Source: an uncultured Bacteroidales bacterium
Lineage (GTDB): Bacteria > Bacteroidota > Bacteroidia > Bacteroidales > P3
DNA length: 41,215 nucleotides
Assembly (NCBI GenBank): GCA_946406015.1
Contig: CAMJJD010000014.1
Span: 1-41,215 of the forward strand
Reading direction: 5' to 3'
Shown: piece by piece, positions 6,646-14,369 of the stretch
How positions within the stretch are numbered: the first letter of the stretch is position 1
How the letters are laid out: every line of letters starts with the position of its first letter
Made by a program: the position numbers and the translations under genes
The notes under the pieces: model-generated
Told to the model about the DNA's origin: nothing
Databases searched by the model: none
The model's input: only the letters and a program-made list of their open reading frames with translations

Positions 6646-7130
6646 GCCTCACCCCCATCCCCTCTCCAAGGGAGAGGGGTGCAGAATGAGGACTTTCTTT
6701 TATTTGTTATACAATTCTTCTTTTATTTTTGTCATTACGTTTGGTAGGTTCTTCTCGACATCTTCATTAGTGAATCTTATCACAGTATACCCTATTTTCT
6801 CAATATCAATTGTTCTCACAGTATCGTCCTGCATTTGTTCCATCGTGTTGTGATATCCACCATCCACTTCTATAACAAGGTTTTTCTCGATACAGATGAA
6901 ATCTGCAATATAATCACCAATCGGATGTTGTCTTCTGAACTTGTATCCTGTTTTATTATTCCTAAGCCCCTCCCATAGAATCTTTTCAGCAGTGGTCATA
7001 TTGTTTCGGTTCTCTTTGGCGAACCCTTTCAACAAATCATATCGGTCGGGTGATGCCGTTGCGTACCAAGGTTCCATGCTTCTTGACATTCCACTCCCCT
7101 CTCCAATCGGAGAGGGGCTGGGGGTGAGGC
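6646..7130. mobile_element. GCCTCACCCC-bounded element 2, carrying a DUF559 endonuclease
   Basis: This is 485 bp with terminal inverted GCCTCACCCCCA (left end at 6646) and TGGGGGTGAGGC (right end at 7130). Immediately inside each end lies a CCCCTCTCC/GGAGAGGGG hairpin (loops AA at left, AATC-type at right). The only gene inside is the DUF559 nuclease. The right end directly adjoins the fabF stop codon (TAA at 7131-7133). The left end lies 8 nt before the fabZ start. It shares termini with the two short elements at 4862-5001 and 36641-36777, which suggests it is the autonomous member of the family. Confidence 0.7.
6700..7089 (-). CDS. DUF559 (Vsr-like, PD-(D/E)XK fold) endonuclease-domain protein
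   Basis: The product is about 129 aa. It shows the DUF559 signature in order: FAKENRNNMTTAEKILWEGL, KFRRQHPIGDYIADFIC, then LVIEVDGGYHN with the E-x-D metal-binding acidic pair, and a C-terminal GYTVIRFTNEDV strand. DUF559 is related to very-short-patch-repair endonucleases and predicted to cleave DNA; the natural substrate is not established. I chose the ATG at 7089 (MSRSMEPWY), just inside the element's right hairpin; the ATG at 7077 is an alternative. A longer open frame to 7245 runs antisense-free into fabF coding sequence and is not credible. It is the sole gene of element 2 and reads in the same direction as the fab operon. Confidence 0.88.
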   Translation of the reverse strand: MSRSMEPWYATASPDRYDLLKGFAKENRNNMTTAEKILWEGLRNNKTGYKFRRQHPIGDYIADFICIEKNLVIEVDGGYHNTMEQMQDDTVRTIDIEKIGYTVIRFTNEDVEKNLPNVMTKIKEELYNK

Positions 7131-8369
7131 TTATATTTTTCGCAATGCCACGCTGGCGTTGTTGCCGCCGAAGCCGAAGGTGTTGCTGATGGCGATGTCG
7201 GCCTGCCACTTGCGGGCGGTATGGGGGGTGTAGTCGAGGTCGCACTCGGGATCGGGCTGGTCGAGGTGGATGGTCGGCGGGATGATGCCGTTCTGCAACG
7301 CCAAAGCGCTGATGATGAGTTCGACAGCGCCCGTGGCACCCAGCATGTGGCCGTGCATCGACTTGGTGCTGCTGATGACTGCCTTGCGGGCACCTTCCTC
7401 GCCGAGGGTAGTCTTGATGGCCTTGGTCTCGCCCTTGTCGTTGAGGGGCGTACCGGTACCGTGGGCGTTGATATAGAGGTGCTCGTTATCTTGGAAGCCA
7501 GCCTCTTGCAGCGCCAGCGTCATGGCCTGGGCGGCGCCACGACCCTCGGGATGCGGAGCGGTGTAGTGGTGGGCGTCACAGGTGTTGCCATAGCCACAGA
7601 CCTCGGCATATATCTTGGCACCACGGCGTTTGGCAAGCGTCTCGCTTTCAAGGACAAGGATACCACAGCCTTCGCCGAGCACGAAGCCCTTGCGACGGGC
7701 GTCGAAAGGCAGGGAGGCGGCCATGGGGTCTTCGGCCTGGGTGAGGGCTTTCATGTTGTTGAAGCCGCCGATGGCCATCTCGCAGATGGCTGCCTCGGTG
7801 CCGCCGGTGATGACGGCGTCGGCACGACCCTCGCGGATGAGGCGGTAGGCCTCGCCGACAGAGTGGGTACCGGTGGCACATGCGGTCACCACGGGGATGT
7901 TGGGACCCTGGGCGTTATAGGTGATGGCCACGTTTCCGCCGGCGATGTTGCTGATCATCTCAGGGATGAAGAGCGGCGAGATGCGACGCAGGCCGTACTG
8001 CAGCTTGTTGGAGTGCTCGCGCTCGAAGGTCTTGATGCCGCCGATGCCGCTGCCGATGGCAGTGCCGAAGCGGGTGGGGTCGACGTCCTCGCCGACACGC
8101 AGGCCGCTGTCGGCCATGGCCTGGGCGGCAGCCGCCAGGGCGAAGAGGGCGAAGCGGTCGTTGTGGCGAATCATGGTCTTGTCGATGCCAAAGTCCTCGG
8201 GATTGAAGCCCTTGACCTCGGCGGCAATCTTCACCGGCAGATTCTCGCGGTCAATCTGCTGGATGAAGTCGATGCCACAGACACCGTTGACGACGCTGTC
8301 CCACAGCGCATTGATATTGTTTCCAAGTGGGGTGATACAGCCCACGCCTGTTATGACTACTTTGTTCAT
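7131..8369 (-). CDS. fabF: 3-oxoacyl-[acyl-carrier-protein] synthase II FabF
   Basis: This 412-aa condensing enzyme (KAS II) elongates acyl-ACP with malonyl-ACP. The thiolase-fold catalytic triad is visible: Cys in VVTACATGTHSVG (about residue 164), His in INAHGTGTPLND (about 302) and His in KSMHGHMLGATGAVE (about 338). The C-terminal SNTFGFGGNNASV glycine-rich loop is intact. It starts 28 nt after the fabH stop codon and ends exactly where element 2 begins. An acpP gene, often next to fabF, is not found in this window. Confidence 0.96.
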   Translation of the reverse strand: MNKVVITGVGCITPLGNNINALWDSVVNGVCGIDFIQQIDRENLPVKIAAEVKGFNPEDFGIDKTMIRHNDRFALFALAAAAQAMADSGLRVGEDVDPTRFGTAIGSGIGGIKTFEREHSNKLQYGLRRISPLFIPEMISNIAGGNVAITYNAQGPNIPVVTACATGTHSVGEAYRLIREGRADAVITGGTEAAICEMAIGGFNNMKALTQAEDPMAASLPFDARRKGFVLGEGCGILVLESETLAKRRGAKIYAEVCGYGNTCDAHHYTAPHPEGRGAAQAMTLALQEAGFQDNEHLYINAHGTGTPLNDKGETKAIKTTLGEEGARKAVISSTKSMHGHMLGATGAVELIISALALQNGIIPPTIHLDQPDPECDLDYTPHTARKWQADIAISNTFGFGGNNASVALRKI

Positions 8370-8396
8370 AATATTTATTGATTACATTATAATTAA

Positions 8397-9359
8397 TTAA
8401 TAACGCACGACGGCAGCACTGGTGACGAAGCCGGCGCCGAAGCCGTTGAATACCATCAGGTCGCCGCGTTTGACTTTGCCTTCGCGGATAATCTCGTCGA
8501 GGAGTATCGGGATGCTGGCCGACGAGGTGTTGCCACGTTTGTGGATGTTGGTGTGGAACCGCTCCTGCGGCAGGTCGAAGTTCTGCTTGATGGCGTCGAT
8601 GATACGCAGGTTGGCCTGGTGAAGCAGATAGTGGTCGATGTCCTCGAGCTGGAGGCCCGCCTTGGACACCACGTCGCGGATGTCGCGCTGGGCCGAGGTA
8701 ACAGCCATACGGAACACTTCACGGCCTTTGAGCTGCATAGACACATGGGTATCAATACCTTCACCCGTCTCAAAGGGAGTCGGCTCACAGGGCAGACGGT
8801 AGTAGATGACATCGGGCATGGGTGTCGAAGTGAGCTTGCTGGCCAGGTAGTTGTCGCCCTTGCCGAGCACCAGGGCGCCGGCACCGTCGCCAAAGAGGAC
8901 ACAGGTCTCACGCTGGGTCCAGTCGACCATGCGCGTCACCTCCTCGGCACAGACATAAAGGATATGACTGGCACGCCCTGTCTGAAGGAAGGCATCGCAA
9001 ATGTCGAGTCCGTAGACAAAGCCGGCGCAGGCCGAGTTGATGTCCATCGTGGGACAGTTGGGACCCTTGATACCGAGGGCACCTTGCACAAGACTTGCCA
9101 ACGAGGGCGTCACATATACATTACAGACATTGTGACAAATAATGAAGTCGATGTCCTCCGGCACAAGTCCTGCAGCGTCGATGGCACGCTGTCCTGCCAA
9201 GGCAGCCAGGTCCTCAAAACGTTCTGTGGTAATAATCTGACGGGATTTAATACCCGTACGAGTGGTAATCCATTCGTCGCTCGTTTCGACATAGTCCGAC
9301 AACATATCGTTGGTGACAGTGTGTTTCGGCAGAGCGCTTCCAGTTCCAAGTATTTTCAT
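8397..9359 (-). CDS. fabH: 3-oxoacyl-[acyl-carrier-protein] synthase III FabH
   Basis: This initiating condensing enzyme (KAS III) joins an acyl-CoA starter to malonyl-ACP. The motifs are YVETSDEWITTRTGIKSR near the start, the catalytic Cys in NSACAGF (about 110), His in LLHQANLRIID (about 248) and Asn in KRGNTSSASIP (about 276), with a C-terminal FNGFGAGFVTSA loop. I chose the ATG at 9359 (MKILGTGSALP), which matches the family N-terminus. An in-frame ATG at 9380 would add seven residues. It is the first gene of the fab operon and divergent from the LytTR regulator gene; the roughly 200-bp gap holds a promoter and direct repeats. Confidence 0.95.
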   Translation of the reverse strand: MKILGTGSALPKHTVTNDMLSDYVETSDEWITTRTGIKSRQIITTERFEDLAALAGQRAIDAAGLVPEDIDFIICHNVCNVYVTPSLASLVQGALGIKGPNCPTMDINSACAGFVYGLDICDAFLQTGRASHILYVCAEEVTRMVDWTQRETCVLFGDGAGALVLGKGDNYLASKLTSTPMPDVIYYRLPCEPTPFETGEGIDTHVSMQLKGREVFRMAVTSAQRDIRDVVSKAGLQLEDIDHYLLHQANLRIIDAIKQNFDLPQERFHTNIHKRGNTSSASIPILLDEIIREGKVKRGDLMVFNGFGAGFVTSAAVVRY

Positions 9360-9445
9360 TCTATCGTTTTTGGGGGGCATTTTGTGCTTGCAATTATTCT
9401 ACAATGCCCGTGTTATTATCTTAAATTTTATTAAAAACCGAGGTG

Positions 9446-9475
9446 CAAAGAAACATCTTATTCGTAAAACACAAA
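9446..9475 (-). promoter_or_regulatory. Probable fab operon promoter
   Basis: On the minus strand TTTG (9472-9475) is followed after 18 nt by TTTCTTTG (9446-9453), close to the Bacteroidetes TAnnTTTG -7 box but lacking the TA. It lies about 90 nt before the fabH start. The assignment is moderate because of the imperfect -7 box. Confidence 0.4.
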
Positions 9476-9483
9476 AGTTAATT

Positions 9484-9535
9484 TGGGCGAAATACACAAT
9501 AAGATGGGTGAAATATCGTTATCTTGGGTGAATTT
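9484..9535. promoter_or_regulatory. Three direct repeats between fabH and the LytTR gene (candidate operator)
   Basis: TGGGCGAAAT at 9484, TGGGTGAAAT at 9505 and TGGGTGAATT at 9525 are spaced 21 and 20 bp apart, about two helical turns. LytTR regulators usually bind direct repeats on one face of the helix, so this may be an autoregulatory site or a site controlling the divergent fab operon. That role is inference. Confidence 0.45.
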
Positions 9536-9563
9536 ATGCATTTATTGACGAAAATCAACTAAA

Positions 9564-10457
9564 ATGAACATCGGCGACAAGCGAAATTTGGCGGAAATCG
9601 ACCGTTTTTTCTCTCAAAGAACACCAATATTGCATTTTTGGGCCCTCACGGCTTTCTTCACCGTACTGGTGGTTGTCTTCATTCAACCCCTCGAATTACT
9701 CAAATTCACGACACAGCTTTCGGGCACACACCCCCAATTACAGATTGCTGCCACAGCGGTGGCTGGACTGATAACCATTGGAATAAGCAGGTTTGCATTA
9801 TACCGTTTCGCGAGAAAGAACAGTCTCTCGGCGATGGGTTGCCTGCTGTGGATACTGGTGGAGCTGATTGCCACAATTACAGTGCTTTGCCTAACCATCT
9901 GGCAAGTCAGCGGAGGCGGAAGTCTGATGCTGGCTCCCCTGGCGGGCGACTTTGTAATGGGCGTACTAGGTACCGAAGCCATCCCCTACCTCATCTCCTT
10001 CCTCGCCTACCGACTTCACAACGAACACCTTGAGGTGACACGACTACAGGAGCAGCTGGAGCGCTTACAGCCTCAAGCCCCCTTTGTCGCCGGCCCCCTC
10101 AACGACCGGACCGTCAACTTCTACGACAAAGGGAAGAAGCTGGTATTCAGTACCGCCAGTTCCAACATACTCTTCATAGAGGCTGCCGACAACTATGTCA
10201 ACATTCATTATATCAACGAGGACCACGAGGACACCTTCATCATTCACAATACCCTGAAAGACACCGAAAAGGATATGGCAGACACATCCCTAATGCGCTG
10301 CCACCGTGGTTACATCGTCAACATCGACAACGTCAAGCTCTTACGCAAAGAGGGGAGCGTCCTACTGCTCGAACTGAACAGAAGCAGCAAGACCATTCCC
10401 GTCACCAAGACCTATGCTGCCGACATTACAGCACGACTGGCACTCAATAACAATTAA
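9564..10457 (+). CDS. Membrane-anchored LytTR-family transcriptional regulator
   Basis: The product is 297 aa. The N-terminal half has about four hydrophobic membrane segments (roughly residues 24-43, 60-80, 90-113 and 125-147) and a short coiled coil (HNEHLEVTRLQEQLERLQ). The C-terminal third (about 185-295) is a LytTR DNA-binding domain, recognisable from ILFIEAADNYVNIHY, the LKDTEKDM helix, LMRCHRGYIVNIDNV and the final strand with TIPVTKTYA. There is no receiver domain and no kinase gene nearby, so it probably senses a membrane or envelope signal directly. It is divergent from the fab operon; repeats in the shared gap could be its binding sites. The next gene starts 16 nt downstream, so they may be co-transcribed. 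Confidence 0.88.
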   Translation: MNIGDKRNLAEIDRFFSQRTPILHFWALTAFFTVLVVVFIQPLELLKFTTQLSGTHPQLQIAATAVAGLITIGISRFALYRFARKNSLSAMGCLLWILVELIATITVLCLTIWQVSGGGSLMLAPLAGDFVMGVLGTEAIPYLISFLAYRLHNEHLEVTRLQEQLERLQPQAPFVAGPLNDRTVNFYDKGKKLVFSTASSNILFIEAADNYVNIHYINEDHEDTFIIHNTLKDTEKDMADTSLMRCHRGYIVNIDNVKLLRKEGSVLLLELNRSSKTIPVTKTYAADITARLALNNN

Positions 10458-10473
10458 ACACATAATAGAGAAC

Positions 10474-10887
10474 ATGGAACTCAGATTAACCTATCAGGAA
10501 ATCAGCGACCTAATAGAGAAGAAAGCAGGCCGGGCCATCCCTATCACATACAGCGGTCCGCATAGCGTACGCATCAGCTACGACGTGAATGTACTCTTCA
10601 AGAGCACCAGTGTGGGGCTCGACCTCACCGTGGAAGAAGTCAATGGATCACACATCACACTCGCATATGACGGCGGCGCCGGTATCGACTTCATGGTGCG
10701 CCAGGCGTTGAACATGGCCAAAAGCCGTCCCGGCGGAGAACTCATCGAGCCCCTGGACGGCAACCGTATACTCCTTGCTCTCAACAAGAACCAGCAAGCA
10801 GGCACTCTTTTGGACCACATCGAACTACGTGACATACGCTTCGACGAGCAGTATGCCATTATCGACTTCATTCCAAAGACTTTATAA
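10474..10887 (+). CDS. Conserved-looking protein of unknown function
   Basis: This is a 137-aa soluble acidic protein that I do not recognise. It has no signal peptide or membrane segment. It opens MELRLTYQEISDLIEKKAG and has alternating polar/hydrophobic segments (DVNVLFKSTSVGLDLTVEEV) suggesting a beta-sheet domain, then helix and sheet to the end. I chose the ATG at 10474, 16 nt after the LytTR gene stop; the open frame extends upstream into the LytTR gene but that part is a shadow. Its stop codon is directly followed by the stop of the convergent rlmH with no spacing. Position behind the LytTR gene suggests a shared transcript, but gives no function. Confidence 0.75.
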   Translation: MELRLTYQEISDLIEKKAGRAIPITYSGPHSVRISYDVNVLFKSTSVGLDLTVEEVNGSHITLAYDGGAGIDFMVRQALNMAKSRPGGELIEPLDGNRILLALNKNQQAGTLLDHIELRDIRFDEQYAIIDFIPKTL

Positions 10888-11361
10888 CTAAGCGTTGTGA
10901 TATTTCTCGTGCCGCAAGATGGTGTGGGCACGATAAAGCTGTTCGAGGAAGAACAGTCTGACCATCTGATGGTTGAAGGTCATCTGCGAGAGCGACAGCT
11001 TGGCGTGGGCAGCATCATAGATCTCGGGGGAAAAGCCGAAGGCGCCCCCAATGACAAACGCCAACGTACGCACACCTGCATTCATCTGTTTTTGAAGAAA
11101 CTCCGAGAAGCCCACAGAGGTGTATTCCTTGCCATGTTCGTCGAGCAGAACCACATAGTCGACCTTTTCCAACTGTCTTAGAATCAGCTCTCCTTCCTTG
11201 CTTTTCACCTCATCCGGAGACATACGGCCGCCATTTTTCAACGCAGGGATGACGACCAACTCGAAGTCACAGTAATGCCTCAGCCGGCCAATGTACCCGT
11301 CAATGCCAGTCTGCAGGTAAGGCACGTCCGTCTTTGAGACCACTATCAATTTGATATTCAT
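10888..11361 (-). CDS. rlmH: 23S rRNA (pseudouridine1915-N3)-methyltransferase RlmH
   Basis: This 157-aa SPOUT-family enzyme methylates pseudouridine 1915 in helix 69 of 23S rRNA, using S-adenosylmethionine. The family hallmarks are at the C-terminus: FVIGGAFGFSPEIYDAA (SAM-binding knot), SLSQMTFNHQMVRLFFLEQ and YRAHTILRHEKYHN. The length equals the usual 155-159 aa. The start overlaps the stop of the upstream GNAT gene by 4 nt (ATGA at 11358-11361), so the two are translationally coupled. Confidence 0.96.
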   Translation of the reverse strand: MNIKLIVVSKTDVPYLQTGIDGYIGRLRHYCDFELVVIPALKNGGRMSPDEVKSKEGELILRQLEKVDYVVLLDEHGKEYTSVGFSEFLQKQMNAGVRTLAFVIGGAFGFSPEIYDAAHAKLSLSQMTFNHQMVRLFFLEQLYRAHTILRHEKYHNA

Positions 11362-12287
11362 ACGCCAAGAATACGTTTTCCAAAGGGAATACGGGAACGA
11401 TAGATGCAGTGGTAGGGCGTCTTCTCGGTGCCGAACGAACTATAGAAGAAGGCCAGATTGGGGTCCATACCGCCCTCAAAGTCAAAACTTTGTGTAAGCA
11501 AAGAGAGCCTGTGCAGCATCTGCCATATCAGGTAGCTCATGGCCCCACGGGGGGCGTCTTCGGCAATGGCCAGCAGCAACGACCAGCTGCAACGCTCGTC
11601 GTAGACCACAAACCACGCCGCCATCAGGACGTTGTCGCCCTTGCGCCTCAGGCCCCAAAGGAGCCCTTGGTGGCGACTGCAAGCGGCAGTAACGACGCGG
11701 CGCATCAAATCCTCACCGATGAGGTCTTTCTCGCCGCGACGGCGGTAATAGTCTATATGGAAGGGGACAAATTCGTCGAGCGTAAGATGTTCGTCCACAA
11801 CACACAGAGCCGCCACATCTTTGTCGTAGCGGCGGCGAATGCGCGACGCAGTGTGATAGAGCGCCTCGGGATCGGCCAGCGACGGGAAGCGATAGGTGTA
11901 GCGTGTGGTTGACAGGAAGCCTTCTTGGAGGAAAGGCTGGCAGTCGCTCATCTCGGGAGGGAAGCATTGCATGCAGAGCACAGCCTTCTGATGGCGCAAG
12001 CCTGTGGCGAGGGCGCTGAGGGTGTAATGACGGCAGGTAGAATCCAGCGAGGGGTTGAGCCAAGGTCCGCACCAGGGGGTGAGCTGGGGCTGCAAAATGT
12101 ACTTCATTCCCAACTTGCGACCATAGAGATAGGGCATCGCACCATCCAGATGTCCATGGCCCTTACTCAGCATCACGTCCCATCGCTTGCCATAACAGAC
12201 GGTCTCCATCCACCAATATTGCTGAAACAGAGGAACGTAAAGCCCCTCTGTCTCACATATCTCTTTCCATGTGTCTTTGGACGTCAC
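11358..12287 (-). CDS. GNAT-family (BioF2/FemAB-like) acyltransferase
   Basis: The product is 309 aa. It resembles the BioF2-like or FemAB-like double-GNAT proteins of Bacteroidetes: N-terminal FQQYWWMETVCYGKRWDVM, middle PYLYGRKLGMKYILQPQLTPWCGPW, and a C-terminal GNAT-like half ending LSFDFEGG-type motif (SLLTQSFDFEGGMDPNLAFFYSSFG) with the common late arginine-rich tail. The acceptor is not known; related proteins act on cell-envelope or peptidoglycan precursors. The start is GTG at 12287, which overlaps the ompA-like gene stop as GTGA (12284-12287). The other end overlaps rlmH by ATGA. Confidence 0.78.
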   Translation of the reverse strand: MTSKDTWKEICETEGLYVPLFQQYWWMETVCYGKRWDVMLSKGHGHLDGAMPYLYGRKLGMKYILQPQLTPWCGPWLNPSLDSTCRHYTLSALATGLRHQKAVLCMQCFPPEMSDCQPFLQEGFLSTTRYTYRFPSLADPEALYHTASRIRRRYDKDVAALCVVDEHLTLDEFVPFHIDYYRRRGEKDLIGEDLMRRVVTAACSRHQGLLWGLRRKGDNVLMAAWFVVYDERCSWSLLLAIAEDAPRGAMSYLIWQMLHRLSLLTQSFDFEGGMDPNLAFFYSSFGTEKTPYHCIYRSRIPFGKRILGV

Positions 12288-13216
12288 TGGATTTTAATGC
12301 TCACGCGGTTGTTCTTGATACGGCCTTCGCGCGTCTCGTTATCGCCGATGGGGTCGGAATCCCCCTTAGCTTCCACCTCGATACGATCCTTCTCGATGCC
12401 ACGCAGCATCAGTGCCTTCTTGATTTCGGTGGCACGCTGACGCGAAAGACCAACGCAGTAGGCTGCAGTTCCCTGATTGTCAGAGTAACCCGTCAGCAGC
12501 ACCCCCTTACGTTCATTCTCCTTCAGGTAGGCTGCGATGGTATCGATCTGCGGCATCCACGACTCCAGGATGGTAGCGTCGTTGGGGAAAAACCGTATGT
12601 CGTCGAAAGAGCGGCTCACCGTGTCGGGAGTGAAGATGGGACGTTTCTTGCTGCCGAAGTACATGAGCAGACCCACATGAATGACATCCTCTTCCCGCTT
12701 TTCATTGTAATAGTTGGTTCCCTTAAAGTAGCGGTAGTCGATTTCCGCCACTTGGTAAGTCAACTTGTTGCGCATCTCTTTCTTCACCTTCCAAGCATCG
12801 AAGGCATCGAGGGCTTCTTTGGCCTCCATACGGGCTTTCTCAGCAAGTGCTTCGCGTCGTGCATTGTCCTCAATCTCAGGATTGATAGCATAGACAGCGC
12901 AGATGGTTGCCGTAGCACGCGACATGCGCTGCAGATAGTTCACCACGGGCGTCAGGTCACCCCAATTGGCATTTTTCTGCTTGGCGACAACCGGCATCAG
13001 GACATAGTCGTAGGGCATATAATAAATCCTGGTGTCCTTGGTATTGAAGTTGGTGTACTTCCACAGAGTATCGTAGTCGTCCTGACGCACCTTCTGACGA
13101 CCTTCAATAAAAGGCGAGGCCTTCTTCTTGCCGCCACGCGGCTTGGCCTGAGCGTAAGCATCAAAACTGCCCGCGAGCAGCAGACCAACCATCAAAAGAC
13201 TGATTATCTTCTTCAT
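12284..13216 (-). CDS. OmpA-family outer-membrane/peptidoglycan-binding protein
   Basis: This is a 310-aa exported protein. A signal peptide (MKKIISLLMVGLLLAGSFDAYAQ) is followed by a lysine-rich segment, a helical middle (ARREALAEKARMEAKEAL) and a C-terminal OmpA domain (about 200-310). In that domain VLLTGYSDNQGTAAYCVGLSRQRA and the terminal EGRIKNNRVSIKI carry the Asp and Arg expected to bind diaminopimelate of peptidoglycan. It probably tethers the outer membrane to the cell wall. It heads a three-gene operon with the GNAT protein and rlmH. Confidence 0.88.
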   Translation of the reverse strand: MKKIISLLMVGLLLAGSFDAYAQAKPRGGKKKASPFIEGRQKVRQDDYDTLWKYTNFNTKDTRIYYMPYDYVLMPVVAKQKNANWGDLTPVVNYLQRMSRATATICAVYAINPEIEDNARREALAEKARMEAKEALDAFDAWKVKKEMRNKLTYQVAEIDYRYFKGTNYYNEKREEDVIHVGLLMYFGSKKRPIFTPDTVSRSFDDIRFFPNDATILESWMPQIDTIAAYLKENERKGVLLTGYSDNQGTAAYCVGLSRQRATEIKKALMLRGIEKDRIEVEAKGDSDPIGDNETREGRIKNNRVSIKIQ

Positions 13217-13307
13217 AAGGATTGCTATTTTTTATCTTTTAGTACTCGAATAACGTTCTTTCTTGCAAATTATTGTAACCAAACAGTTTTCTGCACCTTG
13301 TGCACGA

Positions 13308-14015
13308 CTAACTATTGCGCTCGGTATCGACAAGAGTGCCATTCTCGCACACCGCCACCCGGGCCGGGAAACGGTCAATCATCATAAAATCATGGCTCGA
13401 GATAAGCATCGTGGTTCCAGTATTACGTCCCACATCGACAAGCAATTGCATAATCTCTGCCGAAGTCACAGGGTCGAGGTTTCCTGTAGGCTCATCGGCA
13501 AGTATAAGCTTCGGATTATTAATCAAAGCCCGAGCGATACCCACTCGTTGCTGCTCGCCCTCCGACAAACGGCGGGGCATAGCGTCGGCCTTGTGGGCGA
13601 TTCCCACCGCAGCAAGCGTCTTTTCCACCTGATCACGAATCTCTTGCTTCTTCTTCCAACCCGTAGCACGCAGCACAAATTCGAGGTTGGCATAGACGTT
13701 ACGATCGTCGAGCAGACGGAAATTCTGGAACACAATGCCTATCTGGCGGCGCAAGGTGGGCACCTGACGACGTCGAAGGTGAGCCACATCAATGCCGCAC
13801 ACGGTGGCACGACCGTCGGCAATGGGGTGGTCGCCATACAAACAACGCAGCAAAGATGTCTTGCCAGCGCCACTTTTGCCAATCAGATAGACAAATTCGC
13901 CCGCGTCGAGTCGCAGATTGACATCCTTAAGCAGCGGTTCCTCATCGTGACTAATCACCACGTTCTCAAGCTGTACTACCGGCTCTTTCAAGGCCTCTAT
14001 CTCGGTATTTTCCAT
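13308..14015 (-). CDS. ftsE: Cell-division ABC transporter ATP-binding protein FtsE
   Basis: The product is 235 aa and has all ABC ATPase motifs: Walker A GKSGAGKTS (about 44-52), Q-loop VFQNFRLL, signature LSEGEQQR, Walker B LILADEPTGNLD and the switch His in SSHD. The order and short size match FtsE, the partner of FtsX in controlling septal peptidoglycan hydrolysis. The sequence before residue 20 (VVQLENVVISHDEEPLLKDVNLRL) fits FtsE better than LolD. No ftsX lies next to it, so LolD-type alternatives are not fully excluded. The start is the ATG at 14015; a longer open frame to 14207 crosses the promoter region. Confidence 0.85.
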   Translation of the reverse strand: MENTEIEALKEPVVQLENVVISHDEEPLLKDVNLRLDAGEFVYLIGKSGAGKTSLLRCLYGDHPIADGRATVCGIDVAHLRRRQVPTLRRQIGIVFQNFRLLDDRNVYANLEFVLRATGWKKKQEIRDQVEKTLAAVGIAHKADAMPRRLSEGEQQRVGIARALINNPKLILADEPTGNLDPVTSAEIMQLLVDVGRNTGTTMLISSHDFMMIDRFPARVAVCENGTLVDTERNS

Positions 14016-14041
14016 ACTCCAATACTCTATCAATTGTGATG

Positions 14042-14049
14042 CAAAAATA
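14042..14049 (-). promoter_or_regulatory. Probable -7 box of ftsE
   Basis: The minus strand reads TATTTTTG, fitting TAnnTTTG, 27 nt before the ftsE ATG. The -33 element is unclear. Confidence 0.45.
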
Positions 14050-14339
14050 CAAAATATTATTGGAAACCATATATTAATTACTAAAAACAAATCAACAGCC
14101 GGCTGTCGAAATCGGACACGGACGCCTCCACCTCCCATTTCCGTGAGACACCCACTCCTGTATTCCCCGTCAGTATCTCTACCGTTCTTCACGTGTTCTT
14201 TACACATTCTTCACCAGACCATATAGAAAAGAGTACAAAGAGCTGAGAATGAACAGGACAAAACTATTGCCCTGCACGAAGAGGCCACGAAATTATGTTA
14301 AATTATATTTTTTATTGCCACCAAATAAAAAAAAGTATG

Positions 14340-14347
14340 TATTTTTG
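14340..14347 (+). promoter_or_regulatory. Probable -7 box of the first acyl-CoA synthetase
   Basis: TATTTTTG fits the TAnnTTTG consensus, 22 nt before the ATG at 14370. A TTG lies 22 nt further upstream (14315-14317), a slightly long spacing for a -33 element. Confidence 0.5.
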
Positions 14348-14369
14348 CATTTTAAAACTGAACAGAAAC

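Larger units (their letters stand above)
14016..14369. other. Gene-free divergent region between ftsE and acyl-CoA synthetase
   Basis: This 354-bp gap contains no credible gene. It holds -7-like boxes for both flanking genes (14042-14049 for ftsE, 14340-14347 for the acyl-CoA synthetase) and AT-rich tracts. The motif TCTTCACCAGACCAT near 14209 almost matches TCTTCACCTGACCAT near 3915, a minor dispersed similarity. Confidence 0.6.

Noticed and set aside
7090-7245. N-terminal extension of the DUF559 protein to 7245
   Set aside because: The extra codons run through the element terminus into the 3' end of fabF; starts at 7089 or 7077 fit the family length.
7221-8381. 386-codon open frame on the plus strand opposite fabF
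   Set aside because: It mirrors fabF, which has all catalytic residues; the antisense translation is low-complexity and has no recognisable domain.
14016-14207. N-terminal extension of FtsE
   Set aside because: The frame stays open to 14207 but crosses the promoter region; the ATG at 14015 gives a standard FtsE.
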